From Streblospio benedicti (Eukaryota > Annelida > Polychaeta > Spionida > Spionidae): 64,000 nt of DNA. The position numbers and the translations under genes are program-made. Numbering within the stretch: the first letter of the stretch is position 1; every line of letters starts with the position of its first letter. The DNA lies in the NCBI GenBank assembly GCA_019095985.1, contig CM032669.1:36735791-36799790 (forward strand), written 5' to 3'. The notes beneath the pieces are model-generated. The model did not search any database. It saw only the letters and a list, made by a program, of their open reading frames with translations, and was not told the origin of the DNA. Positions 42,001 through 57,000 of the stretch are shown in pieces.

Positions 42001-45000
42001 AAGATGTTTACTAAAATATTATAGAAATCTGGATAAAAAGTACACAATTACAACGTATGTAATCAGCCACAATATAATCTGTCTGCAACAAGTGTCTAAT
42101 AATAATATCGGCTCTGTCATGCTACATATTGATACTATAGCGGCAAACAGCAACAAGTAGACTTTTGCTACTGCTGAAATATCTACATGTTTGCATTCAA
42201 TACTAATAAGAATGACAAAAATGGACCATAAATGGCAATGTGGAAAACATACTTTAATTGGCAAAGTGCCCAAAATCGAATTACTTCGGTGTAGCCTCAT
42301 ATAAAAAAAAACAAACTTTTTAGCATTTACTTGACTATGGTGCTCTGCCATCAGGCCAACTCTGATGAATGGCGTACAATGCCATAGTTTGTCCAAAGTG
42401 ATGTAACAAAAACTGGAGGCACTTCAGGCCAAGCTTGTGAAAACATCTTTGGGTCTCAACAAGTTTTATAAAAAAAAAACACTGTTATTGTCAGTGCTGA
42501 GAATTCCCAAAATAAGTAGAACATTAGACATCACTCATTTGAACCTGTTAAGGAGATCACTTTGTTCCTCTTCAAGAACTAGACAATTTTATTTACACCT
42601 TTTGACGCGACCTTGAAGAGATTGAGGGCACTACTGAGCAACAAGCGTTTCTTTTTCCTTCTAGTCATAAGTTCAATATATCGTTAATGAATTTTATGTT
42701 CAATGACTTTTATCGTAATAATTGTATAAAAATTTTAAAATTACATCCAATAAAAGATGGCGTGGTGGATTCTGTGAGGACACTTTTACTTAATCGCTGG
42801 GACAATAATCAAATGTTTGACATGTTCTTATTACCGTTTTAAGCAATATCTGTGATATTTTCTTTACTTTTTAACTCTCTTTTTATTTTTATTTTTACGC
42901 TTTGTCTTCCAATGGAAGGTTAAATAAATAAAAAAAAATAATCATATCCCATAGTTGTGTTCAGTTTAAACAAATTCGGTTTATCTGTAAACCCTATAGC
43001 TTGTCAGGAGTCAGTCAGTCAACAGTCAGTCAACAGTCAGTCAACAGTCAGTCAACAGTCAGTCAACAGTCAGTCAGTCAGTCGACGGTCAGTTACAAAG
43101 GAACGCAACACAAGGCTTTGCTTAAGCAGCTGAAGCGACCAATAATAAAAATCATAATGTATATGCGGCAAAAAAACAGCATATCATTTCAATAATTTTT
43201 ATTTTGATATTAAGTACTAGTCAGCACATAAAAGAACTTCGTGTAAACAATGTAGTCTTGTGCATTTCATCATAATACAACATGTTAATAATATTTTATT
43301 AGCTGTTTAAATACAATGTCCAATAAATAAAATACCATATTTGTGCTAAAAACATCATACAGTACAGCCTCATTTAACCGAATATCAAATATCCGAATTT
43401 TCCCATCCACTGGTCTTTCTGCTATAGTCCCAATTTTTTCCAGACGTGTATATATACGGGAGATCGAGCATGGACTTGAACTATTGTCTTTTACTTATTC
43501 ACGGGAGAGGACAAAGATGTCCTGAACACAATGCACGCGGTATTAGCCTTTGTCAAAAAGGCGCTTTATCCCATTTGGTGGACGCACACCACAATTGATT
43601 GAGACTATCCCCCATTGCTTTGTTCTGGTCAGAACGAACAAAATTATGGTGTGTTTTAATTACAGTCATCGCAAAATATAGCTTTGTTGCTTGCACAGAA
43701 AATTTCAGATAATGTTCAATTGAATTATCATTATAAATGCAGCAATATTGTTGTACGACACAGGACAATCACGTAGCATTTGATGCGTGCTAACAGTGTT
43801 ATTAACCACAATAACCACGCCATTAGTACACAAGCATGTCTTAACTAATATTATCTCAAAATATAGCTGTGTGTCTAATGCACAGGTTATAAAATGAGGT
43901 TCTATCAAATTGTCTTTGTAGGAATATTGTTTTACGATATACAACGTCAACTCAAAGTGATGGAGGAATCGTTCTACAAGGTATTTTGTGAAACTCCAAG
44001 ACCTTCAAGATAGACGCAAAGACCTGCTTCTCATATATGTTCAAGGTCGTAAATGGTCTCATTAAAGCGATGCCTCCGGAAAACTTCCTGACACCAACTA
44101 GAACTCGCTGTAGATGAATCAAGGCAAGAGCCTTCTCAGGCTATCATTCAGAAAACCCAGTTTCGGCCCACGTCAGAAATAACTCTAAAACATTTGTAGT
44201 GCCAAAGTCAAATTACGAACAATACACTCAGTCGTTTTTTGTCAAAACAATTAGAGAGTGGAATGCTCTAGACGAACACGTGGTTCAGGCGCAGACGGTC
44301 GATCAGTTCAAGACCCTGATCGGCCAGCGCAGTGACTAATCAAGTCACACTCCTCCTCCTCGCCATGTGCCTGTACAGGACTCTGCGAGTAATTGCTCAG
44401 ATTCAAACTCCTTTTATCGTTCCTAGTCACTCGTGGTCGTATGCATACGATGATACATGTTTTCTTACATTCGCCCACTCCTCCCCCTCAATCATCCAGA
44501 TATATCGATTTTCCGAATGTCATTGCAGCTTCCCAACATGTCCGGTTAAACGAGGTTGTACTGTATTTATAAAAGACTCATGAAATAATTTTATCTGACT
44601 GGTCCAGCTATGCATTCACCTTACACAAATTGACATTGTGAGCTTGAACATGGTATGCTATATTTATAGTACTTATATAAATGATAATATAAAACTTGCT
44701 CTTTATGATAGAAAAGCCATTGTAATTAATATCATCTTTGTATCAACGTGACACATCATTTACCAATTAGCACCATGGGAGGTACATTCATTACTGTAAT
44801 TACCAATAACGCTTTGGCCTTTACACTGGTGCAACTATTAAGTGGTCACTTGACTTATGCTAGAGGTCAGAAACTTCTTTCATCTATAGGCTAGATATGC
44901 AGACAAATTTACATTACAATAAACTTCCACGGAAGAGACTATCACTTGAAGCACATGGTAAAAAATAGATTATATTCATAGGTCTAAGCATAAAAGGGTC

Positions 45001-48000
45001 TGATTTAATAAGTGTGAATTCTACATAACACATGTATAACACATGCATAAATAGTTAAGTGCTTCTGTGGCTGAGTGGATCATGTGGATAGGGATTTGGA
45101 CTCGTGACCACTAGGTTGTGCGTTCAATTCTAAGTTGGGTCTGGCGGTGGGTGTTGAGCAAACTCATCCCTAAACAGTTATACACAGATCCATGGTACCT
45201 ACAAGTTAAATTGACTGTATGCTCCACGGGTAGTTGAGAAAGATATAATGTGAAAAGGATGTCAATATAAAATATAGATATTATATATGTCTATTAAAAA
45301 ACAAACTTCAACAAAACAGTGTAAACATGCATTTAAAAAGGTTCCTAATGCCTTGTGTGCCCTTACGTGATACATATTATATAATCAACCACCCCTACTG
45401 GCATGGTCATTAGGACCCACCATCTAAAATGATCAAGATTTAGCCTAAAAGCCCATAGGCTTTTACATGAGTGTTTAGGCTATAGAAATTTCCACTACTC
45501 TCATTCAACAACGTTCCTTTGCTGACCACTACTCGTGGGTAATCAATGACATGCATGTATTCTAAAAAGACACTTTTTTTTACCTTGGACGGCATACAAG
45601 CCATAAGTTTCTTGCCAGTCTGATGCCATACTAATCGGATAATTTCCACCTGCTTTTCTAAGTTCTGTAAATCCTCTGACAAAGCTTCTGTCTTTTCAGC
45701 TCTAAAAGAGATAAAATATAAATCATTACCATATACTGTAGAAAGTGTATATTAAAATAACCTGACAATTGTAGCATTTACAAATCTTCTGTTAGAATAA
45801 CTACCTATATTTACTGTGTAATACTCAACCATGGCATTTCTAAGTCTTATTAACACTTTGTTTAGAGAAACAGAGAGACATTTAGAAATAATTTCACTTG
45901 GCATTGACACATTCCATCACATAACACAACTGGAATCCAATACAAACATATCCTGTATGCTGCAGTTATGAAATTGCATGAAATGATATGCAAATAACAT
46001 TGCATATAATCTTTCAATTTTGAAACCATAGTTTGTTCTTCTTCAATAGTACCAGACCATTTTAAAAATATTTATTTAGCACAATATTGCGCTAATTAGT
46101 GTTTTTATATAATGTTGTTCTAGTCTGTCTCTACCTTATTTACATTATAAATATAGCACTTTTCAAGAACATTTCGAATGATACTTTGTAGACCAAGACA
46201 AAGATTGTGTGTGAATATTGACCTCTTTTGAAAATATTACGTAAGCGATGTACATTTGTATCATACGTATGACGGAACACTATGACACATAAAGTAATGC
46301 ATTCTTTAAATGATACTGAAAGTACAGGAAACTTCGATTATTTTACTTTGTATGCAAGAATCTGAGATATTATACCATGAATTCTAACTACATGGCCAAT
46401 TCTGCATCAAAGAATGCAACTTTCATTGGAATTAGTTTTGAATGAAGGAAGTTTTGGAACAAGAGGTGGGTGTGGTATATTTTCAGAGATGTGAACCCGT
46501 CAGCGTTGAAAATATTAATCACAGCCATAAAAAATCTTAATTTTCAAGCAAAAATCTTAATAATAAATACAAAAAATCTCAATAAAATCTTAATGTTCTT
46601 CTACTTATAAAAAAACTATAATAAAGGCAATTATTGTAAACTACTCTGGGGTGAAATGAAAAAAGATCACCAAAATCCGACAAGAATTGATAAAGTAATG
46701 CATAATAATATGTGCAAAATGCACATTACTTCGGAAAGTCAGACATGTATTGTACAACAATACTAATGCCCTTGTGTCTTGTGTGCACCGTGAATTTTCA
46801 CCATATCTGGCGTGATTCACACTCTTTTTCGATGCAGTAATATCATTGTATTTTCTTGAATACTTGTCCCTGTATTTTTGCACAATTACGTTACTGGGGA
46901 AAGCACAAATTCATTAATTTTCAACATTTCTTCTCAGTTTCACTTTCATATACCGTTGACAGGTCGTGTTGCAGGTGCAGGTGCGTTGTGCACATATTAC
47001 GACAACCAGCAGAAACTGTTAGTCTCGTTCATCGAGGCTGCCTGCCGCATAAGCGACAGCACGCACAAACTGGGCCTCGCTGATCGAGACTAAAGCTGTT
47101 TCAACACGTCATTCAAATCGAGTACATTTTTGCAAGCCGGGGAGAGCCTTGTTTACACGATGCGTAATTCAATCGAGTACATTTAATAATGGCTGCGGCC
47201 ATTTTCGAGCAAAAAACATTGGTATTTTAGAAAAAAGTACAAGTTTTACATATTTCTCTGACCCTAGTAAAATCCCGTAATAAACCCATGTCCCGGACGT
47301 AATGAATTTTCAGGGGTCAAAAATCGTAAAAATACGGGAAAAAAACGTAAGTTCACATCTCTGTATTTTGGTACTGCGCATATATAGTTTACATTTGATT
47401 AGCACAATATAGTATGGGTGAGTCATACTGAGGATGTGTATATTAAACAAAAGATTTTGTCTGTTTTCAACTTTCCTAGCTATTTCATAATTAAAAAATA
47501 TTAATATATTCTTCATTAAAAAATGGTGACAAAGCTACATAGAAAAATTAACAAAAATCAAACAAAATAGCCATTCTTTTTTACTCCATTAATCATTATT
47601 AATATCAAAACATTTGGTTACTAAATTGGCATGTGTCAACTAATGAAAATGCATATAATGCACACATTGTAACAGCTTACCCGCTTAAAATTGAGTGACT
47701 TCCAGTTATCAGAACTTTGAGTTATCAGGGACTATAAATATTCAATACACCAGTACACATCAAATGGGCAATATTGCTAGAATTTACAGACATGTTCTTA
47801 CATGAATTTAATCCTCATCTCATTATAACATAGACATGACTTCATTAATAATAGTCATAATTTTGATAGATGAGTAAACCTTGTAAAAACATGGTATGCA
47901 CTTGTTTTCTGAGGTTTTGCTGGATACATTCAGAAGTTCAGAGTACAACAAAACCCGGGTGTCCTAGTCTAACAGTCCTAAGCAAGGAGTACTACAGTTT

Positions 48001-51000
48001 GTACTAATGTTTACGAAAATTAATGAAGGGCCACGATCAAGTAACAGCCCTATCAAGACACTATTATTGTACGGACACCAATTTTATTCCACTATATTTT
48101 GGCTTGTAACATTTTTTTCCTTAGACACTTATTATTCTGTAAATTATTGGAAATGATTCACACTAAAATGCTGCACCCATATTAGAATTTTTGTGTTTCT
48201 ACAAAACATGGAAGGATATGTACACTAATGGAAAATTTCAACATTTTCAGACTAACTTTGTAAAATAGTCATTTCGGTTACAGGCAGATTAATGATTGGA
48301 ACAGATGTGTTTATATGCTTTTGGAAACATTTAAATAAATATATTATATATTAGGTCAAGATTTCTAATCCAATGACTGCATCGTCTGTCAAGGGTATAG
48401 ATATAATCTCCCTGCATTTGCAAATTATTGACCAATGGAAGTTATGCTTTCCTTCACTGATTCAGGTCAGTGGCAATCACATCTATGTAAATTCTTCTGA
48501 CATTTTAATTTGGTTTTACCTGGTCCAAATGTGCATATTCGCAAAATCAAAGTTTGAAAATACTGAAATTTCTAGGTTACTTAGAAGCATCAAACTTTTT
48601 TGTCGTGGTGCAACATTTTACTTTAATGATTTCTGATAATCTTTTAAATAGGTATTTTCGAAAATAGTTTTTTTTATCTGGTTGCAAAAAGAAGTTGAAT
48701 AAAATTGGTGTCAGCACAATAAATAATGGCTCTGTATAAAATGTAATAAATAAGTACTTGTATTTGATCTGGCTTTGAAGTGTTAAAAGTTCCTTATGAC
48801 TGAGTCTTCAAATCAAATAATTCAACCTACTGTTGTCTCTATTTGTGCTGGTTAGCCTAATGCAGGTAGGTAACACTCAATACACAAATAATATGGGTTT
48901 TGACTTATGTTCCAATAAACTGCTTTTGGTGCGTTAGCAGGAATTGATATTTTGCTTGAAATAGGCTGGTTTATCAAGTTAAGAGGTTTGGAATCAGTGG
49001 GTATTTTTTTTACTCACAATCAATGGAATGTTTGAAGGGAAATTAAAACATGTTCTAGAAACTTAACAGTATGGCACACCTCCACTCCAGATTTGACTAG
49101 ATATCTGGTGTGGTCTGAACTACTGGAGAGCACTATAAAATCACCATGCAATAAACCATCTAAATGATTATCCTTTAGAGCTCTGCTTATGTCTGATGAT
49201 ATCATGTTCTGTGTGGTCAAAGTTAGCTATAGATCTTTCATTTTTCACATTCGACATTCTTCAGTTCCCAATTGCGCAGAAAAGTTGCGCACTCTTCTTT
49301 TTTTATTTACTTTTGAGACACAAAAGTCCATGGGTACTTCTGGTTTATGTTATAAGCCTATTTAAAATCGCATTTAATGCTATATCATTCAAAGTGTGTA
49401 TTCTACACAACATTGATGGCTGTTACACTGATAGACGTTGGAAAATTAAGTAAGTACATCTATTTGAAGCAAGCATTCTTCAATATAGTGAAGTTGTCTA
49501 AACTTTTTTTTCACTGGCTGTCTGCAAATTTAACCATGTACCGGCTTTTGCTCATAACTTTGTCAATTTTTATGCTAACTAAAATCCGATTACATATTCA
49601 TAATCCTCATTAAAAATACTACTAGGAACGCTATTTGAGGCATGCATTCTTCATAATAGCAAAGTTCAAACGTTTGTATCATTCACAACCTACACAGGTC
49701 GTCTGCATTTTTTTCATGAAGACTGGTATTCTGCCCATATCTTTGTCAATTTCAATGCTAACTAAAATCCGATTACAGATTCATAATCCTCACTCAAAAT
49801 CCTATTAGGAAAGTACTTAACATGAATGACATAGGATAAGTGATAGCTGAAAATTACCTTAGAATATTTAAAGTCGTGTTAGTTTACAATGACGCGAGCG
49901 ACCGGAAGTAGTCGATGGACTGTTTGGTATGGATTAATTCTACTGCGCAACACGTCCCACGCAACTGGGAATTGAAGAATGTTCATGCTACAGATTTTAC
50001 ATTAGAGATGGCCATGTTCAATTTCTTTAAGAATACTTGATCATCTAGCATATTGGTTGCATATAAATAATAATGGAATGGCACTTTATAGGTAAATTGT
50101 TGTTTTGTTTATACGTCTTAACTGCTGGTGAAAAGATATTCATAACTGGCCAAGAGTCTATGAAATAAATAAAATTGAAACATTAGCAGCCCATATATAT
50201 TATACCTTTCTTTTATGTACCATGTATGTAATTTTTTTATGAGATGCATTTCCAACTTGTCAGGTGGTATCGAATAGCAACAAGCTGTAGCTACGACCTG
50301 TCAATTCGAAAGTACGAACTCAAGAGCGGTTTCGAATGCACCATAACAGTAGGCAATGTACGAATGATGAAATATTGACACGCTAATTATAAAATGTTAT
50401 AAACTGTTGGGAACGTACCGTTAAAAGTACAATATTGAGTTACTTTATATTAATCATGTTATGCTGTGCCATATCATGGTAAAACACAGTGCACTCTTTG
50501 ATCAATTTAAAATTTAAAATTAACATTGAAATTAAACTGCTTTCATATTGAATATACAATGTACCGTTTATTACGCTATCATGAAATAACTATTATGCAA
50601 AGACATACAAAACAATAAAACAACAAAGTATTGAGGGGCAGGTTGTAAATAGGTATTAGGGAGTCCTCTTATGAATGTTATTCTAGGGACTTCACCTTGG
50701 TGAGATTTACTATTGTTTATTTGTTATATAAAAAAAATAAACAAGAACATCGTTGACTCATGGGCATTAAGATGTTTACTTTAGCAGCCATGTTCACTTT
50801 GCAATCAAAACATAATTAAGCAGGTAAAAGTCTCCTTACATTGTCACAAAGAGTAACCTTAAATAAATTAGGGTGTGGGCTTTTATACAAATGACGCAAA
50901 TGGGCTTCTATCTATGCATAACAATCCGAATACAAAATCATTTTGGGTTGAATGCAGTTAAAGCAGGTGTCGTGAAGCATAGCAGCTTATGGTACTAATG

Positions 51001-54000
51001 TGATGACAGCAAGTTCATCGAGTAACATTTTCATAACTAAAAATGGTAGTGTAAATGTAAATGTAAATGTTGTGGTTTATATTTGTGATCCAAGTCTTGC
51101 TCTAACGACTTTACAATTTACACCAGGTCATTGGCCCACTTACTGATCATCAATCGTTCATGTCTTATATTCTTGCACATTCACCTCACAATGCTAATCA
51201 GCCACACAATCACTGACTCACTCTTTCAACCCAAGGCCCTGTACTTATGTAACATGTAAGTACCACAAAGCAGTGTGCAACTATTTAGGGATGAGTTTGC
51301 TCAACACCCACCACCAGACCTGACCTGGAATCGAACCCACGACTTTTTGGTCACGAGTCCAACTCCCCATCCACTCGGCCACAGAAGCATACTAATATTG
51401 AAAAAATATATATAGGAATGAAATGCTATTTTTTTTAACAGATCTACATTGCATTTTTGTTTATTCTGAATGGCTTACATAAAAGTGAACACTTACATGA
51501 AAATGACATTTTTTTAGTCTCTTAGACTTAGAGAATAATAGAGAGACATCTAGAGTCAGCCATTTTGAACATTCCTAATTTTGGGGATTAGGTCCACGGA
51601 TTAAAGTTTGTGGGCAAAGTTTGTTTATATTGTTGATTTGCACACACATTACTGTATCACTTAAGTGACTAGCCATGTGTATGCAAATTAAAATACTGCT
51701 GTTCCAATCATGGTAACTAATCCCAAAGTTAGGCTCGAAAACGGGGGAGATTTAATAATTTTTTGACTTGTCAGTAAACAATACTACGCAATCTAAAGTT
51801 TGCTTGCGTCAGAAAGATCTAGTGACTTATACATATTTCAGGGCGCCGACATCAATGTTAGAGATTTTTGATTGCTTGCGCGCATATTTAAATTGCCGTC
51901 ATGAAGGAGATCTTTCAAAATGTAGAATATTATGAGTTGGAAGTGTGAAAATAAGAATCTCCATCAAATTTTATGTCTCCCCTATGAATATAATAATTTT
52001 TGGACATGTCTGTAAACAATACTATGCAATTTAAAGTTTACTTCCGGCAGAAAGATCCAATGACTTATTCATATTTCGGGGCGCCGACATAACACAAGTG
52101 GCAAGAACGACAACAAGGCAAAATGGCTGGCGTGTGACCAGCCAAATTGTCTATTTTTCAGAATTATGGATTATCATCGTCATCATGACATACCCGTCAA
52201 GAATTCACGCGTCAGATCAATAATAAACCGATTATGAAGTCAGTGACCAAAGGGTATTTCATAGACAGCCCGCATTGTGTGATAATTGATATGATTTGTA
52301 TGTCTTGTCACTTGGGTTGTCAAATTTCAGTTTTGAATCGATGAGGAATGAAACCATTCGATGGATATATCTTTCAAAATGTAGAATATTATGAGTTGGA
52401 AGTATGAAAATAAGAATCTGCATCGCATTTTATGTCTCCCACATGAGTATAATAATTTTTCGATTTGTAAACACTAAACAATTTAAAGTGCCTTGCGGAT
52501 GATGCCATTGTCCCTAATGTATATTCATCCGGTACAGACCAAAATTGATACCTAAATAAATGGTCACGTTTGTCCGATTTACCATATCCATTAAACATAT
52601 CTGGAGCGCATTTGAACCACGATTCCAATAGTGTGTTTCATTTTATTCATAACGCAACCGGCATGAGCGACAACGAGGCAAAATGGCCAAGGTGTGCACG
52701 GGTGAATCGAGGAATGAAGCTGACGATGGATATTTCTTTAAAAATGTAGAATATTATGAGTTGGAAGTGTGAAAATAAGAATCTGAATATTGAATGCTAT
52801 GTTTCCCACATGAACATAATAATCTTTGGACTTATGAGTAAACGCCTACAATTAATTTAAGTGATGTACTGTTCAGAGTGACGTGTTCATAATGTAATCG
52901 TCATGTGCAGACATCAAAGAGTTGACAATAATGTATGCCACAGTGACCTACTTGTTGATCGAGGACGAAATTGCATCAACCAATCAAATCACCGTACATC
53001 AAATCGCGGTATATTAGGAATTAACCAATAGGGACCAACTTTCGGCAACAGCGATGAGTAACCTGAGTGTGACCCAGATTAAAAGAAAAACGGAGAGGAA
53101 TTTGAGCGCTATGACCTTGAGCTCTCCACAAGTAAGAAGATAGTATTTGAGGGTGTGACCGGAGACGACTCTCACACACCCCATAACAGGTAAACAAGAA
53201 CCATTTCATGCATGTGAAACCTGTGTGAAATAATTACAATGTGGATCTAGCAAAAAAAGAGCTTATCATTCCTATAATTTCTATTTTGATATTCATTACC
53301 ATGATAGAAAATGTTACTCCATGAACCTGCTGTCAGCTCATTAGAGTGATATCGTATTGCAGGTGCTTTCTAAACATGGGCCGATTTCCTCATTCTCAGA
53401 TTTCACGGCTATATATGCAATTTATAGGGTAATTCAAACCCCTTCATATTTGTGCAAGTGGGTCACAAATTCTAACCAACTAAGTTGAACTAACCGACTA
53501 ACCAACTAACCTAAATGTTCAGCGGCCTTCAGCTCTATAATAACGCGCTATTGATTTTTTCCAACGATGCAAAGCGTTGCTTTTACATCCACAATAATCT
53601 GTTAGTTTCTCCCACGGCTAGATACCATACATGGACTGGTAAAGGCAGTGTAAAGAATAAAACTGACAATGCTATTCCCTATGAGTCAACTTTATTCAAG
53701 TGATTATGTGAATGACAAATATAACTGTACATGTAAATGTGATAGTTCATAGTCATGATCCAAGTATTTTGCTCTCACGATTTAACATTTTACACCAGGT
53801 CATTAGCACACCTATTGATCATTGATTGATTATTTCTCCCATGCCTGCTCCAGCAGCACATTCCGCACACAATGCTAATCACTCACTCACTCTTTCAACT
53901 CAATGACCTGTATCTAGTTAACATCTAGGTGCCATGAAGCTGTGTGCAACTATTTAGTTTTGAGTTTGCTCAACACCCACAACCAGACCTGAACGGGAAT

Positions 54001-57000
54001 CAAACACACAACCGTATGGTCATGAGTCCAACTCCCTATCCAGTCAGCCACAGAAGCACATGTGCTGTCTGAGCACTCTTGATCTAATATAATCATTGTA
54101 CTCAAGTGCCCAAATCAAACACATGATGTTCATTAGGCATGCAAGCATTTTATCAAGGTTGAACGCATTCTTTCCAGTTCTATCAAAGTTGATGCAGAAA
54201 ATGTTGAAAACAGAGTACAAATGGACCTCTGGAAAGCAAACTTTAATAGGCAAAGTTCTAAAAATCAAATCACTTTGGTGTATAAAGTATTCTAGTAACT
54301 TGGTAGACAGCATATGGATTCATGTTAGTTTGTCTCTTTCATTTTCTTGCTGTTAACTATTCTAAATGATAAAAACTTTTCTTTATATCTTTATAACATG
54401 TTTCGAGTCAACAGACTCCTCAAATACAAATGTTGATGGTGTAAACTACCATGACAGAACTATATAGAACCCAATATAAAATGTAAAATATTAAGAATTA
54501 TTCAGAAATATGACATCATTTAACCAAAGTATTACTTTTGAATAAAATACAATAACACCAAAACTTCTACCATTTTCCTCATAAAGGATTATCAACTATG
54601 CATTAATAGATTATATCACAATAGAACACACTAATAGTATTTGATTGTACCATACTGCACACATTATCCATATTAGCACAATAATTCCCATTGGGGTGTA
54701 CAGACATTTTAGAAGAATTAGAATTAAATTTGAATTATAGTCATAATGGGAATAATGGGCCCCCACCCACAGCTCTGCCCTATACGTAGACTACTGAATT
54801 TAGATACCCACATGTATTCTATATCATACAATATCATTGTTTTTATACATAAATCCATATGCATTTTATTTTATTGCACCACAATAACAAAACGTATTGT
54901 CTAGATCATGATCAATCTGAACTAGTGTTATATTTTAAACCAAGTTAAATGCTTTGCTTTAACCCTAATTAATAGGTTAAATAGGTTAATGATGGAGTTT
55001 AGATCCAGAGATTGCTGTCACCTCAGAGATGAGTTTTAACAGTGGGACACAGTGGGGGTTGATTGTGTGAATTCAGATTTCTTGGGTGGCCGCTAAATTT
55101 CTTTTGTGCATCAGACTGTTAAGCTAATGCTGGACTTATGGGAGCTCAAGTAAAGAAGGTCAGACTGTAATTATTTTCCAATGTGACTGCTGAATCATTC
55201 ACATCAGGCTTTCGGTTTCTTACAGTAGAGTCTAGTTGATGACATGAGACATCAACAGTATTTCTTGTTTTTGTTTTGTTTCTGCCAATTCTTATTTTTA
55301 AAAGGAAAGATAACAGATAATATCATCGTTCATGCGCTAGTTATTTTAGACACAAGTTTGATGACATTTAATTCCTATGTTCCTGTTACTCATTTTACAA
55401 CTTCTCTAGAATGTACATACTTAGACTATCAGCTGTCTAATAAAACAGCTGAGATGTTGCTGGGTTTTTTTTAAAACAAACAAACAAACATTGTTACAGT
55501 TCCAATGCAATCAAGAATTTAGAACTGACCTAGAAAGTTTTGTAAAATTGACTAGGGTGTTAAAATTCTAAAAAATAACAACCAATCCACTTTTAATATA
55601 TTATTACATGATTCACAGGACTGACAAAATTATCAACAACCATGCACCAGGAAAAATATAACATGATTATCTTATTCCTGAATGCATTCAAATTGTTACC
55701 AAACTAAAACTAGAAATGATACTTGGCATTTAGAGAGATCATGGTCAATCATATTAACATAGTAAAACGTCAGCAAAACAAATGACTTATCTTGTGAATG
55801 AGTAAGCTTCTAGAACTTGTATCTCGGGTGAATAAAAGGGTTGGGTATTACTCAGCAATTATGTATCTCCAGCTGTTTTACTATGTATACATATATGTGT
55901 GTGTGCGTGTGTGTGCATGTGTTGCGTGTGTGAAACTATTAAAAAAGCATGCCACGATAAAAGATAAACAAACCATATTAAAGATACGTAAGTATTACTA
56001 AGACAAAAAACAAAAAAAACACAAAAAAACATATTTCTTACAAATTGTCAAAATAATTTTAATTTCAAAATTCAGAATTACACCATGAATGAACCATCCA
56101 TATATATGAATATCTGATTATACACCATGCACAATAATGATATTAACTGCTAATAAACAATATATGACAATCAGGTGATGACAATAGTCATGTGAACCCT
56201 GAGGTGGCAGAAACAGATGGTCATCACACAGAGTTCAACAGCACTAGCCAGGAATCATATAACAGGTCGTTCATACATAATTAGATAATATTAGCCATTG
56301 TCAAAAAGGTGTAGATCATTTGAAGAAAATTACTAATAATACATTGATTAAAAATTTAACTAATATTCTACAGCTTTATTTTCATTAAATATTCTCTCAA
56401 CAGATTATTCCAGATTGAAATTATGATTTTCAGCATTATAGTTTTATTTCGATGTAGTTTCCTAATCATTGTGCATTTAGTTTCATTCAAACTATTACAA
56501 TAATCTCACTAAATGATCAGATCTGTTCACTGAAACTATCAGTAATTATTGTGGATGTTTTACAGAAGTGGTGGCCCTGTAGTCTGAGGCCACTTGAAAA
56601 CTGGTTTTTCCCTGTAGAATAAATGATTGGTGGGTGCATTATTTATATACAAGTTTGATATTTTTAATTGTAAAAATTCTACATCTATTATTTCAAAAAA
56701 TTAAATCATAATTTTGTGTAAAAATTATTGGAATGATCATGCTTATTAAAGTTGGAGAAAAATATTTTCTTCACATTACTACATGTCTCTGTGCCCCGAC
56801 ACTAATTTTGACCCGGGCCACCTGATTTTTAAACATGGTTGTCTTGATATCCACTGATATATGAATCCTTATGTCAACCCCTGGATGTGGGCGCAGTGAC
56901 TCTGCCGACTCACGCTTTTATGGACGGACTTGTTCCAAAATTCCATGGGTGTCGGGTTGAGTAAGTGTGTAAGTGTTAGAATGTGTGTCGAAATAACAGC

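Noticed and set aside
42019-42396. 125-codon minus-strand frame
   Set aside because: It lies over a palindrome and a dispersed repeat also found at 54165, and is not protein-like.
42996-43090. CRISPR-like array of CAGTCAGTCAA
   Set aside because: Units are directly abutting with no spacers, in a eukaryotic genome; a plain minisatellite.
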